From: Eucommia ulmoides
Lineage: Eukaryota; Streptophyta; Magnoliopsida; Garryales; Eucommiaceae
DNA: 64,000 nucleotides
Assembly (NCBI GenBank): GCA_016647705.1
Contig: CM028330.1
Span: forward strand, 46,032,397-46,096,396
Direction: 5' to 3'
Part shown: one piece after another, positions 1 through 14,600 of the stretch
How positions within the stretch are numbered: the first letter of the stretch is position 1
How the letters are laid out: each line of letters opens with the position of its first letter
Notes under the pieces: model-generated
The model's database searches: none
Told to the model about the DNA's origin: nothing
What the model saw: only the letters and a program-made list of their open reading frames with translations
Position numbers and translations under genes: made by a program

Positions 1-910
1 CAACCATAGCTGCTGCCGCCGATCCTTGCGCCGACCAAAATCCGCCGAGATCCTAACCCCCGAGAGCAACTTCAGTTTGGCAAGCCCTACCGTCGACGAA
101 CAATCACCATGATCCATACCGCCAATTTCAATCCATACCGTTGACGAACATCCTCCACAAAATGCTTCACCGAGCAGATCCGGTACTCTCTCTCTCTCAA
201 AACTCTTTTCTAGATTTGGATTGCGATTCCGATTACAGAACAGATCCGGTGCCGTCTCTGCCTTTGCCGACGGCGTATCTGCCTTCTCTACACTAACCGT
301 AACGCCGACGCGGTCTCGATTATAGATTTCGAATTCGATTTCGGATTGAAATTTCAATCTTGATTTCAGCTTGCAATTTCGTTTTCTATTCCCATATATC
401 GATTCCAAATCTGGGATTTTGAATTTCGATTTCATATTAGTTCTTAAAATCATCAAGAACTGATCGTTACATTAAAATCATCAAGAACCGATGGTCAGAT
501 TAGTTCCAAATTTGTTTGAGATCGGTATATTGGAATATTTTGTAATTTTTTAGTCTAATTTTTGTGTGATTTTGCAATGTATTTAGGTTTAAAACGAACA
601 AAATAGATTACAAAATGAGGCTTTATTAGATATTTTAAGAACACATTAAGACCAAAATAATGTGATAAATTGAGGAAATAATTTTAGAATAATGTCGTTA
701 CCAAACGTGGTTTTCTGTTTTTGTTCTCACAAATTGAGGAAACAATTTTAGAATAATGTCGTTATCAAATGATTTTGTTTCTAGAACAAACAAAATTCTA
801 TCGTCATCAAATGTGATTCTGTTCCCAGAAAAAAAACATAATTTTCATCATATTCCATCCCAGTTTTTTTGCAGTGGGATGGGAAAAATAGAAACACTAA
901 CCAAACACCA
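1..910. other. Unassigned left edge, possible end of a DNA transposon
   Basis: The first 320 bases are GC-rich with CT repeats and no clear gene. At 672-770 a sequence containing TTTTAGAATAATGTCGTTA occurs twice about 60 bp apart. At about 873-913 a terminus-like sequence (ACTAACCAAACACCACC, then TAA) resembles the end of a PIF/Harbinger-like element whose other end is not found in the window. Confidence 0.3.
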
Positions 911-1703
911 CCTAAATAACTAGATTTGGTTTACTTGAGTTTGGGTTGGGTTAAATTAACTTACTTTATTAATTTTATTTTATTTAGCTTGGATGGGGAT
1001 ACTTGTTCATTTTATTTTATTTAGTTTGGCTTAATTAGTTTTACTTTGTTTGATTTCAGGATTTGGACTTTTAATTTTTTTATTAATTTAAGTTATTATA
1101 ATTTGATTTTAACTAATTTTTAGGTTAATTTATTTTGTTTTTAATACAAAATATATTTAGGAAAAGAACACTATTTTTTGTCACATTTTTTGGAGTACCC
1201 ATCCCAAACTATGTGTTATACTACTGTTTTGCACGCCAATTTATCACAAATGTGATTCTGTTCCCAAAAGAAAACATAATTCTCATCCCATCCCATCCCA
1301 TCTTAGTTTTTTGGGAGTGGTATGGGAAAAATAGAAACACTAACCAAACACCACCTAAATAACTTGATGGTTTACTTGAGTTTGGGTTGGGTTAAATTAA
1401 CTTACTTTATTAATTTTATTTTATTTAGCTTGGATGGGTATACTTGTTAATTTTATTTTATTTTATTTAGTTTGGCAATTGGCTTAATTAGTTTTACTTT
1501 GTTTGATTTTAGAATTTGAACTTTTAATTTATTTATTAATTTAAGTTATTATAAGTTGATTTTAACTAATTTTTTAGGTTAATTTATTTTGTTTTTAATA
1601 CAAAATATATTTAGGAAAAGAACACTATTTTTTGTCACATTTTTTGGGGTACCCATCCCAAACTATGTGTTATACTACTATCCTGCACGCCAATTTATCA
1701 CAA
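811..1703. repeat. Tandem duplication, two units of about 440-455 bp
   Basis: Units 811-1249 and 1250-1703 both start ATGTGATTCTGTTCCCA and end CGCCAATTTATCACAA or its equivalent. They share the GGAAAAATAGAAACACTAAC block and the TTAGGAAAAGAACACTA block. Units differ at scattered bases and small indels, so the duplication is not recent. No coding potential is seen. Confidence 0.85.
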
Positions 1704-2611
1704 CTATTTTTTGACGATCAATGTACTTTTTGTGGTTAATTTGATTCTTACAAGAAAACTTGGGGGTTAATCTCCATTGCTGTTTTTCACAGAACAGCAA
1801 AGATCACCGAAGGCCTGACCACCAACCTCTACCAGCTGAGGCCAGGACCACTGCCCTAAAGCCCACGCAACCCCATCGATCTTCTGCTCCTCAAAATTGA
1901 CATTATCACTGGCCCAAAACTCCAACTTCCAATCCATAGGCTCTCCACTCCATGCTCAAAACTAGATCCATCACCTCTTATCATCCTCAATCCTCCAAGA
2001 AGATATGACATCTCCACCAATCTAAGTCCAAGAGTACAAATTTTCTTTCAAACATGAATGCATGTGATGGGGCCTTACCGGGAGAGAAGAGAAATGATTG
2101 CATTATTTGCAGACGATTATGAATGTTAGTGGTTGAACTCCTCTACCGAGAGAAAGACTGACAATAACTTCAAAAATGTAGATTAAAGTAAAAGGGACCA
2201 AATAAAATAAAATGAAAGTCAGGGGCATAAAAGGCAATTAACCCTTTTTTAAAACTTATTTTGTAGTCCTTTTCTTTGTCTGTCTTATAGTTGATTGTAA
2301 CTAAAAAATCCTAGTCTGTTTGAACTGAGATCACTAAACAACATGGATGGCGGCAGTAGTAGTCTGGCAGTGTAGTGGTGGTCCGCTTCATAACACAAAA
2401 TAGTAAAAATTTTTTGTTTGTAATTCTAAATTGCATTTCTAAACAGTGAGATGGTCATGTACTAAAAAATTGATTTCATGTATGGCTAGCCAAACGCATT
2501 TTTATTTATTTGTCAGACTCGCTTTTGAGATTGGGTACTTTCTCAGGTTGCATTGAAGACAATGTAGGAGAGGAAATTGGAGGTTCTTACATAATCGATC
2601 GATCATAGTTC
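1704..2611. other. Noncoding stretch upstream of COG3
   Basis: No gene, recognised repeat or RNA is seen. It presumably holds the COG3 promoter or 5'-leader intron. Confidence 0.4.
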
Positions 2612-2640
2612 TTTGCCTTGCCTTCCTTCTATTGTTTAGA
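2612..2640 (+). promoter_or_regulatory. Probable splice acceptor of a 5'-leader intron of COG3
   Basis: A pyrimidine-rich run ends in GTTTAG at 2634-2639, one base before the COG3 ATG. This is a good plant 3' splice site, so the transcript probably has a noncoding first exon upstream. I could not place that exon; the GC-richer, CT-containing stretch at 1-320 is one candidate. Confidence 0.5.
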
Positions 2641-5600
2641 ATGGTGACTACCAAAGCAAGTATTTCCATGTCCGGAGGAGCTATATCTAAAGGTTACAAC
2701 TTTGCTTCCACTTGGGAACAGGTACAAAAAAAAAATATACACTGCCATATCTGAATGCTGCTTTTAGTATTATACTGGTCCCCGTAGCTCTGTATTTCAT
2801 CTTTAAAGGCAATATGCTTCCAGCTGGTAATGGCTACATTTTATCTGAACCATTTTTTTGTGAAGTTTGTTTTCTCCCTTCTTCTTTGTAAAAGTATAAG
2901 ATGCGCGTGTTTCTTGTCATAGTGATAAATGGGATGCAACAGCTACAACATCAACATGAGCTTGCCTTGCTTCCTTATTCATAAATTTCAAAGTAGTAGG
3001 TTGCGATTAAGGTCATAGTTGTCAATGGCTCAAGGTTCCAATATGTTCTGGAGTCGAGGTGCAAGGCATATGAAACATGTAAAATATATATATTTTAATA
3101 ATATTACGTATAGCAATGAGCCAATGAGAACATATTATTATATTAAATATATTTAGCAATTATTATATTACATCCGATAATATATATCTAGTGAAGTACA
3201 TGAACAAATAAGCAACCTCAAATATTATAAGTGTCTAATATTTTTCAATAATCAAAAGTTCAAGAGACTAGTCATTCAGAGATTTAGGAAGATATATTTG
3301 ACAAAAAATAAAAATAAAAATTAAAGAGATCATGATATATATAACCATGTTAATTGTGTTTGACTTTTTGTAATTTTAAAGTGACCTTAAATTTTTTGTA
3401 TTTAAGAGATGCTCAAGAATTTAGGACCTTACTTTTGTAACTTGGTATGTGTTAGGTATATGATAAACCACTCACCCTACTATGGAACGTTTGAAGTCAA
3501 CTAAATAAGTGGTGTAATAAGTGTAGATGAAACTTCATCAAACAACTTCAATTAAGTGCACATCTCGAGTTTCATGCTTTGTGCCACCTTGTTGAATGTG
3601 TCACGCATGCTTAGCGAGGTGTAGGAGGTGTACCTTTTTGCGCGGCACTCCTGTGACAACTATGGCTAAGGTGTCATTATCTATCAGAATGTGGCTCAAC
3701 TTTCTTTCTATGTTGTCTCAAACTTCCTAGGAATTTGCTATTTAAGCATAATGTGATGTATTTGGTCTTCTGGCCAAATGCTTATTAATTTGTCATTTTT
3801 GACACTAATGAGACTTTGATTGTTTCACTCATTAAAATATGAAGTAAAAATACAATGTATTTTTTGAGTGCTTTCACATGCCCCCTAGCCCCTAGTAAAA
3901 TGTGGTATAGGTGCAGGGACTTGGGAATTGAAAGTGCAGGTTTGGGGAGTTGACATTTCTAAAAATCTGGAATAAATGTAAAACAGGGGATATGTAGTGA
4001 AATGTACACTAAAAAGTGCAACTTGATTAATGTAACACTTAGTACCTAACAACACATATCAATCAAAAGTGTCAAAGAACCAACAGTAAACACGATAAAG
4101 ATGCACAGTTCGACATGGAAAATGACATGTGAAGCCTCAATCGTCTTATCAATTATCCAAGAAGTATTAAAAATTAAAAGAGAAACATAAAAAGACCTCC
4201 ATTGGGCAAGTATTGTCATAGGAGAGTAGAAACCATTGTCATAATTTTTTTCCAAGCAATATTTGTTAAGGATACAATAAGGATTCAGGGAGATTTCTCA
4301 TGGACATGGAAGGATTACAGTTATATGTGTTTTGGTGAATTAGACTTCAGACATGAATCCCCAGTAAACTGGGAGCGTCTGAATTAGGTGCGGATTGGAC
4401 TTGGGTGCATTCGGATTTTTGTGAGTCCTTGCTTCCTAGACTATCCTTTTTTTAGTCTCTCTTGCTTTCAAAATATGCATAATATTTGGTTGACTGCCCA
4501 TTTCTCACTCAGTGCCCCCATCCTTGTGCATGTTTTCATGTTTGTTACTGGTAGATGGTCATTGTTAGCAGTGCTACTGAGGGTGGATATCATGCCTTAC
4601 TGATTTTTGTTGTTATAGAGTGCTCCATTGATGGAGGAACAACAAGCCGCAGTTATAGCACTTTCTCATGCTGTTGCTGAGCGACCTTTTCCGCCAAATT
4701 TAGTGAGTCTTCTGCTGTTCTGTAAACTGCTACACGATTTGTTACTCTGTGGTTTCCGCTCTGTAACTTTTTATTGGTGTTTTCTTCTATAGTCCCAGGA
4801 TCCTATCTTGAAACAAGATAATGGTTTATCTATCTCAACTAAGCATAGCACTGCAGAAGAATCAGGAGGCATAGAAACAGTTTTGGTCAATACAAATCAG
4901 GTACCATGTCATTCTTGTACTATCCATCTTTAATCATGATATAAACAGTTGTTCTTGTACTATCCATCTTTAATCATGACATTGTTTATATTAATATGCT
5001 TTTCCTTATATAAAACAGTAGAATCCTGCCATTATATATATTCACACTTTTGTCTTGTCTTTGTTTTTTTAGGATAAAGGTGTGATTGATTGGTTCGTTG
5101 ATTGATCAATTATCTTTGTTATCTCTATTGATTGAGCAATGGCCTTAAGAGTAGCCAAATAGATTTTTTTTCTTATTATAACAAGAGCTCGTTTAGTATG
5201 CAAGGATTTTAAAATTATATTCAGAGAGAGTATAGCTACTCAAAAAAGATTGATGGTAACTAATTTAAAGATTAAGAGCTCGTTTACTATAACATGAGCT
5301 CTTTTAGTGTGCAAGGATTTTAAAATTATACCCAGAGAGAGGACAGCTACTCAAAAAAGATTGATGGTAACCGATTTAAAGATTAAGAGGTTGGAAGCGG
5401 GAGGTTAAGCTAAATGCAATTAAGAATGTGGTGAAGAGATTTGAAAGAGAAAAGATAAATAGTTGTTTTAGAAAAGAATTAGCAAGGAATTATGGAAGAG
5501 ATATGATGAAGTGAATATAATGTGAGATGATATGGTAGTCGTAAGAGAGATAGTGAGGGACGTGTTAAGAGTTTATAGAGGGGACCACAGTTAAGGAAAG

Positions 5601-8600
5601 TTGGTGGTGGTATGAAGAGATCCAAAAAGGATTTGAAACTAGAGTATATTTTAGTAGGAGCAGCCTAGGAATTACGGATAGGGACACACGACATGGACAC
5701 GACACAAACAAGGTGACAGGACCATATCTCAAAATCTTGTCATCAACACAATAGGGACATGACAGTGATAAATATATATTTTTATATGTATTAACCTAAT
5801 TTACGACATATATGTACAAGTCCCGTCACCATCTATTGATTCAAGTAATGGAGCAAAAATAGGTGGTCTTACTTCATTTAAACTGGAGGATTGTGAACCA
5901 AAGAAGAGAAAAGGTGGGAAGCATCGAAAATGTATTTGATATTTAGTGTCGAGAAGAAATGCATGGTGAGAGCACTAGTGTGTTTTACTCGGAAAGAAAA
6001 CAATTTCAGTTCCCAAGGACTCCTGAGTTCCTTCTCATTTGTTGCAACTCACAATATTACGATTACTTGCCACCTAGTTATAATATGTTGAGGACATCAT
6101 TGCTTCGAAAGTAGAAGGCTATTATTGAGAGATTCTTGCAACCATTTGAAAGGCTTCCCATACAACTTCTCACATCTTACTATCACCCTCCATGTATTGT
6201 GTTTTTTTCTTTGATATGCACAAATACTATATCTTCACACGTCGAGAGACCAATTTATTTATTTCCATCAAGTGAATGGAGAAGTATGTACTCCATTGAA
6301 ATATAGGTGTAGAATAGCCTCTGGTAGCCGTCCAAAATTTTGGTCCCGTCATGTATCTCTTCATTGGCTTATGTAATCTTATTATGAGAAAGCTTCCATA
6401 CATGTTTAAAGTTTGGCGAACTCTATATATATTTTCTTCGGATCATTGGAATTTGGGAAAAGACACTTTAGACCCGTCTTTCTTCACTTTGAACTTTTAT
6501 TTTCATTTTGTGCGGCAACCCAATTAGGGAACTCTTGTAACCATGCTTTACTATAGTACATATTGAAGAGGAAAAACAATAGAATCAAGGGGGCTTCCGC
6601 GGACGATTCTGTAACCGTAGGCAGCGTGGAAAGGAAAAAGAATTTCACGCTCTTCCTTTCGGGAAGGGAGGATTAGGGAAATCTTATTGATCAGGTTTCT
6701 ACACTGGGGATAAAGGCTCTGAAAGAGTTTTCTTCGATATCATAAGCTTCTTTTGGGGGGCATCGGTAGTGGTGCGATTCTAAGTTCAAGGAATATAAAC
6801 AGTCTAACAAAACAAGTATTGTCAAAGTTGAAATTATATAGGATTGAGCAAATGTGCCAAGAAATGGAGATGAGTGTTGCTTTTAGTCCCTCAATCAATT
6901 CAACCATTGTAAACCACCAAAAAAGTGTTGAGAAATTGCCTTCTTTACTTTTTCTGTCATGCTGTCCTACCCTTCATAAATCAAGTGAAGACTTGCTTTT
7001 TATCCATATCAATCATTCTCAACATATAATAGATTGATCCAGTGAAGAAAGAACACAAATCTTGTCCCATCATAAATCATTAAACACCTTATTTTTGACA
7101 AATTGAGGTTTCTTTGTGATAGAACACAGAAAACTAACCGAGACTATGGTGAATTTTGAGAACAAATTGGAAAGGAAATGAGCTTGAATTTACTAATTCA
7201 ATGAAGGACAATACAAATGAAAAACAGAAACAGTAATTGAAGAATGAAAATACAAAAAAACAGTAGATAGGTTCTAGGATTCGAGAGCTTAGTCTCTCCC
7301 ATTCAATTCCCAAATTTCCGATCCTTTCACTCCTACCTCCCTTGGTTATTTATACTAGAAACTAAACCCTCCATAACAAACTTAACAGCTTAAGTTTCCC
7401 CAATTAACAAACTCAATCAGCTGAAACAACTATAACAAACTCAACAACTCAAGAGGGAGATAGAACCTTCTATTCTAACTAACCTCAAGTGGTCTATCAA
7501 TACCGCCTCCTTAGACTCTCACCTTGTCCTCAAGGTGAACAGTTGCTAATTGAGTGTTCAACCCCAATCCCCTTTAGCGTACTCAATTTTGTGCCTCTTC
7601 TTATCCGTATAATCCTTCATTTGTTTCGAAGAATGATTCAAATGGTATTGGAGTTCTCCCAAATTGCGGTCCATAGCTCGAACTTGAGTGTCAATCGCAT
7701 GTTGTATTGTTAGTGACCCAAGTTTTTTTTCATCTCCTACTTCTTCAATTACACAAGAATCATCTAAGATCAGCACATTAAGATGTCGATTCTTGCACAC
7801 ATGGCCAGGACTGTATTTCTCCTCACACCTGAAGCACAAACCCTTTTTGCGGCGGTTCAAGAACTCAGTGTCGGTGTATAGCCGTTTGCCGTACTGTTTT
7901 TGTGTCCCCAAAATCTCCTCCGACCCATTTGGCTTCTGATCGAGCTCTGTGCACAACGTATTCGCTGTCGATGGTGAAGCAAATTCGTTCGGCGCTGTTG
8001 TCGACTTGTGAATGGCGATCGCTGGCGAGAGTTGTACGAAATCGTTCGTATCTCGCGACGTCGTTGTCACGAAATTCGTCGAAGCCGTAGGGTTCAAAAC
8101 GTCGAACCTGACCTAGAACCAGCTGACTTGATCCACGACCCGTTTGACCCGAATCCGACCCGTGATACTTGCATTTAATTGTTTTTATCTTCGACTAAGC
8201 GGGCTACTTCCATTATCTCCATCAGATTTGTGGGTTTGAGCAGTCGAACTTCAGCCCTAATCGCTGGTTTAAGGCCATTGATGTAAGTACTCTCCAATAT
8301 TTCCTCCGATAACTCCTTCAATGGTGCCGCCAATATCTTGAAACGTTCCTGATTGTCTTCAACAGAGGTTTCTTGACGGATGGCCAAGAACTTCTCACAA
8401 AGAGATCCTGCCATGCTCAATCGAAAACGATGCAGAAAAGCTAGCTTGAAATCAGTCCAGGTACGAAATCTAACCTTGTTTTCTGCATATTGATACCATG
8501 CAAGGGCTTTCCCTTCCATGCTTAGAGCCACCGTTTCTAATTTCTCTCCTTCGTTCATTTTATTCAACGTGAAATACTTTTCTACTCGAAAAATCCACCC

Positions 8601-11600
8601 ATCTGGATCTACTCTTGTGAAAATTGGTAGTTCTAATCTTCGAAACGACCTATTTCCAAACGTCTCCGTCACAACTCCTCCTCCCATAGTCTGTGTTTCC
8701 ATCAACTACGGTTGTTTCATCGTAACTTCACCTCCCATCGTTTGCGACTCCGTTAGCTGTGATTGTTTCTGCTTTTCTTCCATTTGTGACGAAGAGCACG
8801 AATCATCCCTCCTTGCCATTTGATCCATCTTCTCCATCAAAATAGCCATTGACTTCTCTAAACTCCCTACTGACTTCTCTATGCTCCCAACTGACTTCTC
8901 CAAACTCCCCACTGACTTCTCTAATCCAGCAATTTTCTGAGCTTCAATATACATTCTCTCCTCCAATGCCTCAACCTTCTTTTGTGCCATTTTCCCTAGA
9001 ATTGTTACTGCTCTTGATACCAATTGATTGAACACAGAAAACTAACCGAGACTATGGTGAATTTTGAGAACAAATTGGAAAGGAAATGAGCTTGAATTCA
9101 CTAATTCAATGAAGGAAAATACAAATGTAAAACAAAAACAGTAATTAAAGAATGAAAATACAGAAAAACAGTAGATAGGTTCTAGGATTCGAGAGCCTAG
9201 TCTCTCCCTCTAGGATTTCGAGAGCCTAGTCTCTCTCATTCAATTCTCAAATTTTCGATCCTTTCACTCCTATCTCCCTTGGTTATTTATACTAGAAACT
9301 AAACCCTCCATAACAAACTTAACAACTTAAGTTCCCCCAATTAACAAACTCAATTAGCTGAAACAACTATAACAAACTCAACAGCTAAAGAGGGAGATAG
9401 AACCTTCTATTTTAACTAACCTATAGAGCTCTGATACCAATTGATTGAACAAAGGCAACAAATCGATATAATGAAGAATTTGTGAACAGAAAATGTAAGG
9501 AAATACACTGAATTTTATTAACTCAGTGAATTAGGAATACAAGAAATAGAAAATAACAGAGAAAATATTCCAGAGATTCGAGAGCCTGGTCTCTCCTAGT
9601 TCTAGGATATCGAGAGCCTAGTCTCTCCCATTCAATTCCTAAATTTCAGATCCCTAACTTCAAGCCAATGCTTGCTATTTATTAACCCCCAATCTAACAA
9701 ACACTAACAAATTCTACTAACAAACTAATCAACTAATCTGGAAAGGGCTAGAATCTTCTTAAATCCTTACTAACTAATTGGTCTATCACCATCCATCTGA
9801 AGTAATTATCTCCACTTCGGATTCAGCATTTTGTTGATAATTTAAAATTGGTTACTTGACAGACTCGTCACTGTGTTTTTAGACAATCAGTCTGCTATCT
9901 CTTTGATACATAATGAAGCAAACAGCTCCAAAGGCGAACAGATTGACCGGAACTATCACTACATTCAATATATAATGGAGAGGGGTGAAATCGAAGTTAA
10001 ATATATACCCTTGGAAGAGATGACAGTTGATCCTATGACCAAATGGTTTAGAGAGCATGTGGCTTCAATGGGATTTAAAAACACCTACAAGTTGTACTGA
10101 CACACATGAAAATGGATCATTGGAAGGATCTCGGGGACGCATGAGATATGCACATGAGCTAACTTTATCTGATTAAAAGGAATGAATTTGTTGGATAAAA
10201 TATAGAGAACACTAGCTAGTTATTAGGTTCATTTTGATGCAATTAACATCTCCACCTTGTGATTGGAAATCGGATGATAGCTCGGCATATAATGTTAAAA
10301 ATCACTAATAATAATTACAATGTGGACTTTCTTGGCTAGGAGTATTGGTGTCATTCACTTCAAAGTTAGTAAGTCGCCTGGATTATGTTATTCGGGAGGA
10401 TGACGTATGGGGGAAGGGCGCGGTCAAAGGACATGGTTAGAAGCATGGATCATACCAAAGTCGTACGTTGATCTATGTAATAATATCACATAGATGAGAG
10501 TTGGAACTCGTTAGTGGTCACCGTTGTATGAGTACTCAATGTTACTAGATGTACTGGCTAGTCCAGGGTTATTTATGGACATATCCTATATTCGTCAAGT
10601 GGGATTTGATGGTTATTGGTGATTATTATGGGATATGGCGTGGTATGCAACAAATTCATCCCTATGCTATACCTAAATTTCCCAAAGAGAGGAATCATGT
10701 ATATGAGGGTGCATGGTAAGTTGTATCCATTAGAATTTGATGAGGGTGTTCTTGGGCGTCACCGAGTCAGCATCAGGGTCTCAGCCACGTGTCTACCATT
10801 ATCGTGATGTGGCTACATTCCAGAATCAAGAGTGCTACGCAGGAGCATACACCGACCAAGGCTCATTCCCTAGAATCTCTTTGGTACCCAGGAATGAGCA
10901 GTGTGCCTTGTAGGGGAGCTGCTGCCCAAAACTCTATGTCGTGCCTCTGGATGACCAACTTCGGGAACTTAGCCCTTATTTTTAACTGGCACACAATTTC
11001 AGTTTGTTTCTCCTCCAAAACTCCATAGCTCTCCACGCTCCTCTACCAACACATCTCCACAGGCCTGGCAAAAGCTTGCGGGCTTTTCCAAATGGGCCCA
11101 AAAGCCCAAGCCCAGTGATTATCTCCTAAATGCCCTCGGATTATCTGCTAATACATGGTTTCGCCTAATTAATCGTGTTAGGCCCGATTAGGTAAAGCTA
11201 ATTATCTCCAACGCCTATAAATACCAGGGACTATGTAAGCCGAGGTAACGCTCAAACGCCATTTACATACTTGACGCGTTTCTGTAACCTTTTCTCTCTG
11301 AGCTCTTATTCTCACGAGTCACGCTGGAGGGACTTCGCCGGCACAAATCTTGACTTGACTTTGTGCAGATACAGTTCCCTGAAGGGCAAGACTCTAAATT
11401 CCTTCTAGCCAGTCCTCAGATTGTCAGTTACAGTTCATTCGGAGAATTTTCAACTCCAACTCCGACTTAGCAACTCCACCTCAACAGGAGGACCAACCTA
11501 TTCCTGACTAGACCATACTCGAGATGTTGGCCACTTTGGGATACCAACAGAATCTGTGTGTCTGTTCTAATTGGTTACGAAAGATGACTGATTAGATGGA

Positions 11601-14600
11601 TGTGCATCCATTGGTCACCAGGGTGGTTTACCACACACCCCTTGACACTATAAATATGGTGAAAGGAACACAACTTTTGCATCAACTAATTCGGGCATTG
11701 GTTATATGCTTCCCTTAAATCATTCTACTACTCTAGGAACACGTCTATAATATAATATATCTTTTCTTTCTTGTGCGATACCCTATCTAACGAAATTGCA
11801 ACTGCTACATTTTTGGCTTCACTGAATTTGAAAACTGTCTTTTGCAGTTCTACAAATGGTTTACGGATCTTGAATCAGCCATGAAATCAGAGGTTAGTTG
11901 TGTTTTTTTTTCTTTTTTTCAAATTACGTATAGGCGGTGATAGCGGGCATTTGATTTTTCGCTTTGCGTAGACAGAAGAGAAGTATCAGCACTATGTAAA
12001 TTCTTTAATGGAACGTATACAAACATGTGATGGCATTCTTCATCAGGTATAGTGATCCATTCCCTTTTAGATTGCTGTTTTTCGGTTTTTCTATATTAGA
12101 AATTTTCTTTGTTTGTACTAACTGTTATGACCTCCTTAAGGCTTGAATAGCTAATCAAACTACTTCCTTGCAGGTGGATGAAACCCTTGACCTATTTAAT
12201 GACTTACAGTTGCAGCATCAAGCAGTGGCAACAAAGACTAAAACACTTCACGATGCATGTGACAGATTGGTATACCTTTCATTTTTTTCCCCATAAGTAT
12301 ATAATATTCAATTCTTCATTAGCTCTGATTGCTAAACAAGTACCAATCTAGTTGATATAATAAATGAAAGCTTTGTGGTTTTCTGGTGGATTGCTCTCAG
12401 AGTGCTGTTGTATGTGCCATAACTTTGTACACGGTCCAAAGGTTTAAAGCATATTCAAAATATGTTCAAATAAGTAATTGGTAGTATCATCATCATCATC
12501 CACTATTGCTGATATACTAAAAAGAAACAAAATCAATTATTTTACGGCAATGGCCTTATATGTATCATGTTTTTCTTGTGTGAGGTTTGGTCTTTAGATT
12601 TTGATAGTGCAATGTATCTCTCCAACTAGTGAAAATATAGTCTATCGCTTTTATCCCCAACTACCGATGTTATTGCTTTGTCACTATTATATATTTTTTG
12701 AGGGAATTATACCGTTTTGTATGCATTTTCTGACTTATTTCGTTTTCATGATTTTATTTCAGCTAGTAGAGAAGCAAAGATTGTTTGAGTTTGCAGAATC
12801 ACTTCGGAATAAGCTCAAGTACTTTGATGAATTGGAGAATGTAAGGTTTAAAAGCCATCTTGCCTAGTGCGTATGCTTTTATGGATTTGTGAATCTTTTG
12901 CCTGCATTTTCGTGTTCCACACCGCCATAGCTTTGAAAACCATGTAACGCTGTGGGCTTCCTAAATAATCAAACATCAATGACATAACCTTGCGGCCTAA
13001 ATTGTGGAGTCTGTAAAGTTACAGAAGAAATGTTTGATGAACTGATGCCGTTATTTATAAACACACAAGATCTAGAGTCAAGACCTACTAGTTGATGAAG
13101 CTTTTATTGGTTGGATGCGGGAGTATTTTTGGTAGTTAATAATTTAGCTATTTTAGGAGTCTAAATTAATTGCTACAATCATTTAGTTACATTTTATTTA
13201 GGTTCCGTACTTTGATCTGGGTTCTGTTATCTATTGGTCTCCATGTTGTCATGATTATGCAGACTTGGATTATTGAACTGAATTGAATTCTACTAATAAA
13301 TGTCAGAGCTCGGACTGTGTTCAGTACCTTAACCATGTGTTGTGCTAGAGGATTGTTTGCAGAGGGATTGCCATCGCTTGGGCAAGGTTGCTGCTTTCCA
13401 AACCTTTGCGACCGACGTTCCCCTTCTCCCCTCTTCTACCTCTCTTTCGCACCAATTTTTGGAATCAATATTCGTAAAAGTTCTTAATTAGAAGTGTATA
13501 CCCCATTAAATCATCCAAAACGTGCTATTGGCTGAAGTCCTTTTAGCTTTTTAATTTTGTTAGATCCTACGAAAAAATTGTCTATTTTTTTTTTTTGGAT
13601 TTACTCTTTTGACGTCTAACAGTCTGGGAACAAGATGATAAGCCCTAATCTTTCACTCAAATCTTTTATATCAACGCTGTCATTCTTCCATTTTGTCCTT
13701 TGAGGTTTTTTGTGTCCAGAGTTTGTTTTTTCTATTTCTTAGTTGGTATCATTCTCCTCTTGCTGCTTTTCATTATATTTTTGGGAATATTCAACAAAGG
13801 CACCCTGTATATAAAGCTGCATAAACAAACAAACAACAAGTCCACCATCACCAATATTTGGTACATTTTGATCTGACCAGTTGTATGCAAAGTATCTACA
13901 TTTGGATATCTCACCTCATATCTGGTGAAATAGTTCTAGAAGTATCTCAGATATGTTTATCAATGTTAATAAATACAAGGCTATAATTTTTGACTTGTGA
14001 AAAGTTTGCTTGTACAGGTGAACATTGTTATTCGATGTCAAACCTATTAGTTTGCCGGGGGAAATCATCACTTTTTTTATATCATGAACTTTTTTAACGT
14101 TTTTGAAATGTCACTTTCTTTGTGCTTTTATGGAATTTTACTGGATCTTTTACATTTTGAAATTTCGCTTTGTTTGTGCCTTTTTTAAATTGTGAAATTT
14201 GCTGTGTTTGGGCCTTTTTAAAGTTGTGAAATTTTGCTGTGCTTGTTCCTTTTTTTGATTGTAAAACTGAACTCTTTTTTCCCTCAGAATCTTATTTTAA
14301 CAATAAAATTAACTGTGGAATGTCACTTTCGTGATCTATTGTTGTTTCAATGCGTCATAATTGTCATGGCATGGGTCATTATGGCTAGAATTGTCCATAT
14401 CCGTGATTGATGTCCCTATAATTAGTTTTTATAGCCGGAAAAAACCTTATACCCAATAAAATTTAAAAAATCTAAACATGAGGTACATGTTTTGAGCCGT
14501 GTTAGATTCTGGATCTGATTACTGTGATACATGTTTTGAGCCCTGTTAGATTCTGGATCTGATTACTGCGAAGATGATGATGATTTGATAGTTATTGTTT

